From Bin87 sp963665395 (GTDB lineage: Bacteria > Chloroflexota > Dehalococcoidia > Lucifugimonadales > UBA3495): a stretch of DNA of 64,000 bases. Positions 1-6,177 of this stretch are shown here, in pieces; positions within the stretch are counted from its first letter, which is position 1, and the number at the start of each line of letters is the position of its first letter. Below the pieces are notes generated by a model. That model had not been told where the DNA came from. It ran no database searches and worked only from the letters and a program-made list of their open reading frames with translations. The stretch covers positions 2,480,001 through 2,544,000 of the forward strand of contig OY762251.1 in NCBI GenBank assembly GCA_963665395.2, in the 5' to 3' direction. A program made the position numbers and the translations under genes.

Positions 1-36
1 TGGCGCTGGACCGAGGAACGCTTCTGGAAGGAATAG
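1..36 (+). CDS. C-terminal tail of a gene entering from the left
   Basis: An open frame from base 1 reads WRWTEERFWKE and stops at TAG (34-36). A strong terminator hairpin follows 26 bases later, which fits the end of a real gene. Eleven residues are too few to assign a family. Confidence 0.35.
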   Translation, partial: WRWTEERFWKE

Positions 37-62
37 CCAACGGCCATAACCCGATAAAAACG

Positions 63-95
63 ACCGGGGCGGATATTCACCCGCCCCGGTTTATT
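63..95 (+). terminator. Rho-independent terminator
   Basis: A perfect 10-bp stem (ACCGGGGCGG at 63-72 with its complement at 81-90) encloses an 8-base loop and is followed by TTATT. It sits just after the stop codon at 36. Confidence 0.75.
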
Positions 96-100
96 GTGCT

Positions 101-145
101 GGCAGCGATGACGGGCGACATATTTTCGTCAATGACGAACCACGC
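101..145 (-). pseudogene. 5' remnant of a DUF5615 PIN-like toxin gene
   Basis: On the minus strand the bases encode FVIDENMSPVIAA, matching the start of the intact DUF5615 protein at 886-1245 (FLIDENMSPAFAA). The start codon and everything after about 15 residues are missing. The fragment lies downstream of the DUF433 gene at 294-605, the position its partner should occupy. About 145 bp containing an inverted repeat now separates the two. Confidence 0.65.
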
Positions 146-190
146 TATGTAACTATTCAGAATTTGGTAGGAACGACGCGAGATAGCAAC

Positions 191-251
191 CCGGTGGCGC
201 GGACATTCCTGTCCGCGCGCTCCGCACCGACCCGAATGTCCGCGCCACCGG
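191..251. repeat. 18-bp perfect inverted repeat
   Basis: CCGGTGGCGCGGACATTC (191-208) is exactly complementary to 234-251 across a 25-base loop. It lies in the gap where the DUF5615 gene has been broken away from its DUF433 partner. It may be a small mobile palindrome. No coding potential is apparent. Confidence 0.8.
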
Positions 252-293
252 AGATTTTGCCACCTCAACTCTGAACAGTTACTTCGCCATCTG

Positions 294-605
294 TTACCCG
301 TTCTCAAACAGCTCTTTCAGCGTTGGTCTCTCGTCTCCCTTCACTAGTTCCCATTCGTCACTGTCAAGGAAGCTGCCTTCAAACTTCCAGGGCGGGTTCC
401 GGCCCGGCAGGTTCTCGCTGGCGTAAAGGCAGCAGGCCCGCACGTCCTCAACCGTCAGGCTCGGATAGTGCTTGACGATTTCGGCCTCGCCGGATCCACC
501 GGCCAGCAGGCTGAGTATGAACGCGACGGAAATCCGGGTGCCTTGCACTGCCGGCTTGCCCAGCAGAATGTCCGGGTCGCTAACGATGCGCTCGCGTAGA
601 TCCAT
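294..605 (-). CDS. DUF433 family antitoxin (copy 1)
   Basis: A 103-residue DUF433 protein, a small winged-helix family that usually acts as the antitoxin next to a DUF5615 PIN-like RNase. The family core is visible near the N-terminus: DPDILLGKPAVQGTRISV, then the helical segment with SLTVEDVRACCLYASE. It is close to the copy at 1245-1565 over the first 80 residues, but the C-terminal 20 residues differ. Its own DUF5615 partner survives only as a fragment at 101-145, so this is an orphan antitoxin. It could still neutralise the intact paralogous toxin at 886-1245; that is inference. Confidence 0.8.
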   Translation of the reverse strand: MDLRERIVSDPDILLGKPAVQGTRISVAFILSLLAGGSGEAEIVKHYPSLTVEDVRACCLYASENLPGRNPPWKFEGSFLDSDEWELVKGDERPTLKELFENG

Positions 606-688
606 ATTGTGGTCTCCAGTCTATGGCCGTCGATTGTTTCCGTTCCTACCCTATCATAGCAGCGCCGTCGAAACCGCCATCCCGCCCC
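606..688 (-). repeat. Duplicated DUF433 promoter/leader (copy 1)
   Basis: About 80 bp upstream of the first DUF433 gene is almost identical to 1566-1648 upstream of the second. On the minus strand it carries a -10-like TATGAT. The shared non-coding flank shows that the two modules arose by a recent segmental duplication that included the promoter. Confidence 0.7.
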
Positions 689-715
689 AACGCTCCGGCG
701 GGGTAGCGTCGCCTC

Positions 716-812
716 ATATCCGCCAGCGCCGCCCGCTTTTGGCTAAACCGGCTGAAACGGGTATCGGCTCTGCCAAAGCGACGGTAGTTACGCGGTTCTG
801 GGAGCAGTGAAA
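716..812 (+). pseudogene. Relic of the promoter/5' end of an MNT gene
   Basis: These bases align closely to 5386-5482, the region immediately upstream of the MNT gene at 5482. Shared blocks include the ribosome-binding GGGAGCAGTGAAA, but the start ATG is gone. It appears to be what is left of a third MNT-HEPN module, back to back with DUF433 copy 1 as at 5.2-6.1 kb. The rest of the stretch to 885 shows nothing recognisable. Confidence 0.5.
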
Positions 813-885
813 AGGAATAGCTCCCCGCAAAGCAAGCGGACGAAACCGTTACGGGGGCGAAAATCATATCGCCCCCATTCGCGTA

Positions 886-1245
886 CTATCGGTCCGGCAA
901 AGGGCGCTGGCGGATTCCGATGGCTTCTACTGACCAAAAAAAGCCTTCCCAAGCATTTTCTTCCCGAAGAGTATCCGCTACCAACCTGATTGATTCAGGC
1001 ACGGGCATATCAGCGGTGCGGAACAACACCACGGCCGGCGGCGACGGCAAACCTCGCCGGAAGATTAACTCCCCGAAATCGGTATCAAATGTCACCAATA
1101 TCCGGTTTTCCCGTGCCGCCCACGCCAGCACCTCCGGATCCGGCAACCGGGGAGCCGTTTCGGCTACCGCGATTGCGTCATGCCCCTCGTTGCGCAGCTG
1201 CGCCGCGAAAGCGGGCGACATATTTTCGTCGATGAGGAACCTCAT
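886..1245 (-). CDS. DUF5615 PIN-like toxin
   Basis: A 119-residue DUF5615 (Mut7-C/PIN-like) protein, expected to be the ribonuclease toxin of a DUF433-DUF5615 pair. The acidic residues of a PIN fold are visible: LIDENMSP near residue 5, and VTFDTDFGEL around residue 52, followed by the FRR...P...LFR segment typical of the family. Its start ATG overlaps the DUF433 stop by one base (TGATG), so the two are translationally coupled. It is the only intact DUF5615 gene of the three module copies in the window. Confidence 0.8.
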   Translation of the reverse strand: MRFLIDENMSPAFAAQLRNEGHDAIAVAETAPRLPDPEVLAWAARENRILVTFDTDFGELIFRRGLPSPPAVVLFRTADMPVPESIRLVADTLREENAWEGFFWSVEAIGIRQRPLPDR

Positions 1246-1565
1246 CAGCTATTCAGGTGCGATGCATCAGACTCCCGCGGCTCCGACGACGGACCGCCCT
1301 TCACCCACACCCAATCATCGCTATCCAAAAAACTGTGATCCGGGTACCAATCCGGCTTATCCCACTGTAGGTTCTCGCTGGCGTAAAGGCAGCAGGCCCG
1401 TATGTCCTCAATCGTCAGGCTGGGATAATGCTTGACGATTTCGGCCTCGCCGGCTCCCCCGGCCAGCAGGCCGAGCACGAAGGAGACGGAAATCCGGGTG
1501 CCATGCACTGCCGGCTTGCCCAGCAGAATGTCCGGGTCGCTAACGATGCGCTCGCGCAGGTCCAT
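1245..1565 (-). CDS. DUF433 family antitoxin (copy 2)
   Basis: A 106-residue DUF433 protein, antitoxin of the intact DUF5615 gene that follows with a one-base overlap. It is nearly identical to copy 1 through residue 65 and then diverges (QWDKPDWYPDHSFLDSDDW), ending in a different hydrophilic tail. The upstream 80 bp are shared with copy 1. The complete module 886-1565 looks functional. Confidence 0.82.
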   Translation of the reverse strand: MDLRERIVSDPDILLGKPAVHGTRISVSFVLGLLAGGAGEAEIVKHYPSLTIEDIRACCLYASENLQWDKPDWYPDHSFLDSDDWVWVKGGPSSEPRESDASHLNS

Positions 1566-1648
1566 ATTGTGGTCTCCAGTCTATGGCCGTCGGTTGTTTC
1601 CGTTCCTACCCTATCATAGCAGCGCCGTCGAAGCCGCCATCCCGCCCC
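1566..1648 (-). repeat. Duplicated DUF433 promoter/leader (copy 2)
   Basis: Near-identical to 606-688. It contains the same TATGAT -10-like element on the minus strand and drives the intact DUF433-DUF5615 module. Confidence 0.7.
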
Positions 1649-1715
1649 GTGCTATATTTGGCCGGCAATCCGCCCAAGGCGGACCAACCCGGCGTCGCGG
1701 CCGGCGGAGCCTGAC

Positions 1716-4700
1716 ATGACCACGCGAGAGCACGAACAAACCCTGAACGTCCAGCTGGCCGACGAGTTGCGCGCCCTGGGCCTCAACGCCCGGCCGGAAG
1801 CGGCCCAGCCGGGCCGGCGGCGCATCGATGTTGAAGTACGCATCGGCCCGGTATTGGTCGCCGTGGAAGCGGAACACGGCCAGAGCCGCGCCAAACGCGC
1901 CGAGGCCATCCGCGACGCCGACGCCCGCTTGCAACAGGGGTTGGCGCAATGCGCCGTGGCCGTCTGTTACCCCGACGACACTACACGGCAAACGCTGGCG
2001 TCGGCCAATCTGCAATGGACGGTGCGAGATTCCACCGACCACCCATTGCCGGCGTCCGCCGCCGACTGGACAACCGGCGACCTGGAACAACTGGCCGCGG
2101 TAATCCGTCTCACCCCGGCCCAATTGGGCAACCCGGATTACACCGCCGCCGCCCTGTCCAGCAGCCTGGACGGCGCCGTGCATCGCCTCAGCGAAAGCCA
2201 GAAGCGAGAACTGGCCCGGGCCCTGGACCTGCCGCAGCAAACCCGTAACCGCCGGCCGGTGCGCAATCCCTGGGACGCTCCGGCCAAACGCGCCCTGCTG
2301 GTCGTCGCCACCGCCGTGATGTTCCACTCCCGGCTGGACAGCCACCGGCTGGAACTGCGCCCCGAATACGACAATCGTACCAATCCCCCGCAACCTTTCA
2401 CCGGCGACTGGCCGCCGGCCATGGCGCAGCAGTGCGCCGGCGCTCCGGATCCCGTCGCCGCCTTTGGCGACGCCTGGGACTTGATACTGGCGTTGGATTA
2501 CAAACCTATCTTTGAAACCGGACGCGCCGCGCTGCTTTCCTGCCCTCTTGACCCGGCTTTTACGGACGCAATCCGCGATACCGCCCGGGCCGCCCTGGCC
2601 GTGGTTGGCGACATCGCCGGCTTGCGCCACGACCTGCTGGGCCGCATCTTCCATACCGTGCTGGACACCGCGCGCTACGACGGTTCCTTTTACACCACCG
2701 CGCCGGCCGCCACCCTGCTGGCAACCCTGGCCATTGGCGAGGACTTTTGCGACTGGCAGGACCCAGCGGCCATCGCCCGGTTGCGTATCACCGACCCCGC
2801 CTGCGGCACCGGCACCCTGCTGATGGCCGCCGCCGAGCGTATCCGCGAGCTGGCCCCGCAGTGGCGAGACGACGAAACCGTCGCCCGCGCCCTGATCGAG
2901 CAGGTGTTCAGCGGCTACGACGTCAACCTCACCGCTACCCACATGGCCGCCACCACCCTGGGCCTGCTGTCCCCGTCCACTCGTTTCGAGAACATGAAAA
3001 TCGGTCGGGCGACTCTGGGGCCGGACCCGGCTGCTTCGGAGCACGGGGGCGAGGTCAAGTTGGGTTCCCTGGAAATGCTCGGCCCCGACGGACAACTGCC
3101 GCTGTTGGCCTGGCCCACCGGCATCGCCCAGGTTGACACCGCAGCGGAGATGTCCCAGCCGGAACCGTCCGACCTGGTGATTATGAACCCGCCCTTCACC
3201 CGCGACAGCCTGCGTCATGACCAGTTCAGCAAAGACGTGGAGAAGAAGATCAAAGACCGGGAAAAGGCCATTTTCGCCAACACGCCGGTTCACTTGTCCA
3301 GCAACGGCAACGCTTTCCTGGTCCTGGCCGACTACATCAACAAAGCCGACTCGGGCGCGCTGGCCGCCGTGCTGCCGCTGGTTACCGCCACCAACGCCTC
3401 GGCCCTGGGCATCCGCCGGCATCTGGCGGCCCGATACCACGTCGAAACCATCGTAACCTCCCACGACCCGGAACGCATCTACTTCTCCGAAAACACCACC
3501 ATCGGCGAAATGCTGCTGGTCTGCCGCCGCTGGCCGGCGGATCCTGCGTCAACCGGCCAAAGCCCGAAGCCGCCGACGCGGGTGGTCAACCTGGCCGTCA
3601 ACCCCGATACGCCGGCCGAGGCCATCAGCGTGGCCTGGGCAATTAATGACGGCACGATAACCATGCGGAGCGACTACTGCACCGTCCAGGAATGGCCGGA
3701 GCGCAAAATCGCCGCCGGCGATTGGGGCGCGGTGCAGTTCCTCTCGCCCTACCTCTGCGAGCAGTTCGCCCGGCTGCGCGACGGCGCGCTCTTCCCGGCA
3801 ACCCCGCTGGGCAGCATCGCCGCCGTCGGGCCGGCCGGACAACGGATAAGAGACGCCTACACCAAATCGGCAATGCCCGACGCGCAAGGCCGCTCCGCCC
3901 TGTGGAATCACGACACCGAAGTAACGCAAACCATGGCCGCCCGGGCCGACACCCACGTCGTCGCCAAAGCGGGGTTGGCGCATCTGGCGGAAACCTACTG
4001 GCAGCAGCGTAGCCGGCTGCTCCTGCCGCAACGGGTACGCTTGAACACCGTCCGAACCCTCAGCGTCCGGCTGGATGCGCCGGCGGTGGGTTCGGCCTGG
4101 GTGCCCTGCAACCCCGGCTCCGAAACGCTGGAAAAGGCAATCTGCGCCTACCTGAACTCATCGGTAGGCATCCTTGCGTTGTTGGGCAACCGCTCCAACA
4201 CGACGCCGGCCTACCCCCGATTCTCCATCGACGATATGCGACAGTTGGCGGCGCCCGACTTTTCCGCCATTGGCGAGGACGCGGCTGCCCACTTGGCCAG
4301 AGCCTACGACGCTTTCGCCAATCGAGCGCTGCTGCCCCTGCCCAGCATGGATGTCTGCGATGCGCGCCGTTCCCTGGACGCCGCCGTGGTCAGCGCGTTG
4401 GGCCTGGACCGGGAGACGGTCGACACCATCCGGCGCCACCTGTCCCTGGAGCCGTCCGTAACCGGCAAACGGTACGCAATGGCAGACGACGGCCCCCCGA
4501 AACCAAGTTTCGTCCTGCCCAAAGAGCAAATCGCCGAGTTCTGCCGCAAAAATCATATAACCCGTCTGGCCCTGCTGGGCGACGCGGTGCCCGACTACTA
4601 CCCCGGCGAAACCCGCGTCAAGATGCTGGCGGAATACGCCCCCGATCACGCCCCAGGCGGCTTCGCGTTCGTCAGAATGCAGCGCGAACTTGGGGAAATC

Positions 4701-4796
4701 CTGTTTCACAGCGTTGACCTGCACTCCCCTGACGATATGAAATCAGAATTCTGGCAGCGAGCCCTATCGGAGGCTGAGGACATCTATGCCGCATGA
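1716..4796 (+). CDS. N6-adenine DNA methyltransferase fused to a C-terminal MNT domain
   Basis: A 1026-residue protein. Residues 1-110 resemble a degenerate PD-(D/E)XK nuclease (RRRIDVEV...VAVEAEH). A gamma-type N6-adenine methyltransferase follows: motif I DPACGTGT at 360-367 and motif IV NPPF at 491-494. A target-recognition-like region runs to about 915. Residues 922-1026 are an MNT nucleotidyltransferase domain, highly similar to the separate MNT protein at 5482-5775. Its catalytic GS is GD (955-956), and the SDxD region reads TRVK, with Arg967 and Lys969 in place of the two metal-binding Asp. The start is supported by GGAG about 8 bases upstream. The HEPN gene overlaps the 3' end by 11 bases. 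The architecture suggests a modification enzyme physically tied to a HEPN RNase. An internal ATG at 4479 could give a free MNT domain. Confidence 0.85.
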   Translation: MTTREHEQTLNVQLADELRALGLNARPEAAQPGRRRIDVEVRIGPVLVAVEAEHGQSRAKRAEAIRDADARLQQGLAQCAVAVCYPDDTTRQTLASANLQWTVRDSTDHPLPASAADWTTGDLEQLAAVIRLTPAQLGNPDYTAAALSSSLDGAVHRLSESQKRELARALDLPQQTRNRRPVRNPWDAPAKRALLVVATAVMFHSRLDSHRLELRPEYDNRTNPPQPFTGDWPPAMAQQCAGAPDPVAAFGDAWDLILALDYKPIFETGRAALLSCPLDPAFTDAIRDTARAALAVVGDIAGLRHDLLGRIFHTVLDTARYDGSFYTTAPAATLLATLAIGEDFCDWQDPAAIARLRITDPACGTGTLLMAAAERIRELAPQWRDDETVARALIEQVFSGYDVNLTATHMAATTLGLLSPSTRFENMKIGRATLGPDPAASEHGGEVKLGSLEMLGPDGQLPLLAWPTGIAQVDTAAEMSQPEPSDLVIMNPPFTRDSLRHDQFSKDVEKKIKDREKAIFANTPVHLSSNGNAFLVLADYINKADSGALAAVLPLVTATNASALGIRRHLAARYHVETIVTSHDPERIYFSENTTIGEMLLVCRRWPADPASTGQSPKPPTRVVNLAVNPDTPAEAISVAWAINDGTITMRSDYCTVQEWPERKIAAGDWGAVQFLSPYLCEQFARLRDGALFPATPLGSIAAVGPAGQRIRDAYTKSAMPDAQGRSALWNHDTEVTQTMAARADTHVVAKAGLAHLAETYWQQRSRLLLPQRVRLNTVRTLSVRLDAPAVGSAWVPCNPGSETLEKAICAYLNSSVGILALLGNRSNTTPAYPRFSIDDMRQLAAPDFSAIGEDAAAHLARAYDAFANRALLPLPSMDVCDARRSLDAAVVSALGLDRETVDTIRRHLSLEPSVTGKRYAMADDGPPKPSFVLPKEQIAEFCRKNHITRLALLGDAVPDYYPGETRVKMLAEYAPDHAPGGFAFVRMQRELGEILFHSVDLHSPDDMKSEFWQRALSEAEDIYAA

Positions 4797-5127
4797 TCCA
4801 TTGGCATCCATCGGCCAGATGCTCGACCACGGACGGGAGGCCCTTGCACTGGCTGACGGCCGTTCCCGCTCCGACTTGGACACTGACCGGACGTTCGCCA
4901 TGCTATTGACCCACTTGATGGAAATTTTCGGTGAAGCATCGGCCCGTATCCCCGAGGAGTTCCGCAAAAATCATCCCGAATTTGACTGGCAGGATGCGGC
5001 GAACTTCCGCAACGTCCTGATCCACCAGTTTGACCGAATCAACTACAATACTCTTTGGTTGGCTGTTCAGGATGAACTGCCCCTACTCATCAATCAGCTT
5101 GAAGAGATTCAAGAGCGGGAAATGTAA
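4786..5127 (+). CDS. HEPN (HepT-like, DUF86) RNase toxin partner 1
   Basis: A 113-residue HEPN-domain protein of the HepT/DUF86 type. The RX4H ribonuclease motif is present at Arg75 to His80 (RNVLIHQF). Position 82, the tyrosine that MntA-type antitoxins AMPylate in characterised HepT proteins (RX4HXY), is Phe here. The gene overlaps the end of the methyltransferase-MNT fusion by 11 bases, the same overlap as in the second module. The RNase motif is intact, so the protein may be an active toxin controlled by binding rather than by AMPylation; that is inference. Confidence 0.8.
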   Translation: MPHDPLASIGQMLDHGREALALADGRSRSDLDTDRTFAMLLTHLMEIFGEASARIPEEFRKNHPEFDWQDAANFRNVLIHQFDRINYNTLWLAVQDELPLLINQLEEIQEREM

Positions 5128-5138
5128 CCGCTATGACG

Positions 5139-5210
5139 TTATGCCCCTGCATTGCGCAACAATGCAGGGATGGCAGTGGACATACTTTCGTCGATGATGA
5201 ACCTACTCAT
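5139..5210 (-). pseudogene. Truncated DUF5615 gene (copy 3)
   Basis: On the minus strand, ATG at 5210 opens MSRFIIDESMSTAIPALLRN and runs into a stop at 5139-5141 after 23 residues. The N-terminus aligns to the intact DUF5615 protein, but the rest is gone. It lies 3 bases downstream of the DUF433 remnant, preserving the module order. Confidence 0.65.
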
Positions 5211-5213
5211 TTG

Positions 5214-5387
5214 TTATTCGTTCTCGAACAGGCTTTTGAGCGTCGGTTCCTCGTCTCCTTCCACCAACTCCCACTCATCGCTGTCCAGGAAGCTGCCCTC
5301 GAACTTCCAAGGGGGGATCCTGCCCGGCAGATTTTCGCTGGCGTAAAGGCGGCAGGCCCGGATGTCCTCAACCGTCAAGCGGGGATA
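5214..5387 (-). pseudogene. C-terminal remnant of a DUF433 gene (copy 3)
   Basis: About 57 codons encode YPRLTVEDIRAC through LFENE, matching the C-terminal half of DUF433 copy 1 (...KELFENG). The N-terminal 45 residues and the promoter are missing; the frame runs instead into the leader of the downstream MNT gene. The antitoxin is therefore dead, or expressed only as a chimera. Confidence 0.7.
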
Positions 5388-5443
5388 TTCCGCCAGCGCC
5401 GCCCGCCGTTGGCTAAACCGGCTGGAACGGGTATCGCCCATGC

Positions 5444-5449
5444 TAAAAT
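5444..5449 (+). promoter_or_regulatory. Possible -10 element of the MNT-HEPN module 2
   Basis: TAAAAT lies 33 bases before the MNT start, in a segment duplicated at 716-812. No convincing -35 is seen at the usual distance. In the degenerate copy this hexamer is not conserved. Confidence 0.35.
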
Positions 5450-5481
5450 GGCGCCAGCCTTGCGGTTCAGGGAGCAGTGAA

Positions 5482-5775
5482 ATGGACGCAAAAATCAACT
5501 TGCCCAAAGCGCGGATTGCCGAGTTCTGCCGCAAAAATCATATCAATCGTTTGGCCCTGCTGGGTGATGCCGTGCCGGACTACTACCCGGAACCCCGCGT
5601 AAAAGTGTTGGTGGAATTTCACCCGGAGCATATCCCTGGCTTGGCATTTTTCAGAATGCAGCGTGAGCTGGGGGAAATCATCGGCCATGACGTGGATCTG
5701 AGCACCCCTAGCGGCATCAATGCCGCATTCCGGAAGCAGGCACTGTCGGAGGCAGAAGACGTTTATGCCGGATAG
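5482..5775 (+). CDS. MNT-domain antitoxin with substituted active site
   Basis: A 97-residue minimal nucleotidyltransferase (MNT/MntA-like). The start at 5482 is set by GGGAG 9 bases upstream; an upstream in-frame extension covers only repeat-derived leader. The family frame is clear (IAEFCRKNHINRLALLG, FFRMQRELGEI, HDVDLSTP), but the active site is replaced. The conserved GS is Gly28-Asp29, and the two catalytic Asp of SDxD are Arg39 and Lys41. It is about 70% identical to residues 926-1026 of the methyltransferase fusion, with the same substitutions. It probably cannot AMPylate its HEPN partner and may act as a binding antitoxin. Confidence 0.82.
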   Translation: MDAKINLPKARIAEFCRKNHINRLALLGDAVPDYYPEPRVKVLVEFHPEHIPGLAFFRMQRELGEIIGHDVDLSTPSGINAAFRKQALSEAEDVYAG

Positions 5776-6106
5776 AACACAGCAGTCCATTCGGCATATG
5801 CTCAATCATGCGCGAGAAGCTTTCGCGTTGGCGGCGGGCTATTCTCGCGCTGACTTGGACACCGACCGGGCCTTTGCCCTGCAATTGACTCGGCTGATGG
5901 AGATCGTCGGCGAAGCAGCTCGGCGCGTTCCGCAGGAATTCCGGCGCGCATATCCCGGGACGGATTGGCGCGGTTTTGCCGGTCTCCGGGATGTCCTGAT
6001 CCATAAATTCGACGCTATCGAACACGACACTCTATGGCGCATCGTCCAGCAAGAGCTGCCCCGACTAATCAGTCAACTGGAGGATATTCTCGAGCGGGAA
6101 GCGTAG
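5765..6106 (+). CDS. HEPN (HepT-like, DUF86) RNase toxin partner 2
   Basis: A 113-residue HEPN protein, paralogous to 4786-5127. The RX4H motif spans Arg75 to His80 (RDVLIHKF). As in the first copy, residue 82 is Phe instead of the AMPylatable Tyr. The start at 5765 overlaps the MNT stop by 11 bases, exactly as in module 1; an earlier in-frame start would need a much longer overlap. It forms a two-gene module with 5482-5775. Confidence 0.82.
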   Translation: MPDRTQQSIRHMLNHAREAFALAAGYSRADLDTDRAFALQLTRLMEIVGEAARRVPQEFRRAYPGTDWRGFAGLRDVLIHKFDAIEHDTLWRIVQQELPRLISQLEDILEREA

Positions 6107-6165
6107 CATCTCAACGCTCCCGAAACCGCCGTTCCATCCCGCGCCATCTCGCCCGACCCATGGGG

Positions 6166-6171
6166 TAAAAT
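6166..6171 (+). promoter_or_regulatory. -10 element close to the mutS start (leaderless candidate)
   Basis: TAAAAT is followed by only six bases before ATG at 6178, and no Shine-Dalgarno sequence is present. Transcription would begin at or next to the start codon, implying a leaderless mRNA. The hexamer is set between GGGG and CCCC runs. Confidence 0.45.
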
Positions 6172-6177
6172 CCCCCC

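Noticed and set aside
1614..3464. Long open frame on the minus strand opposite the methyltransferase gene
   Set aside because: It is the G+C-rich antisense shadow of the methyltransferase, which has clear SAM and NPPF motifs. The antisense product is Gly/Gln/Arg-rich without any family pattern.
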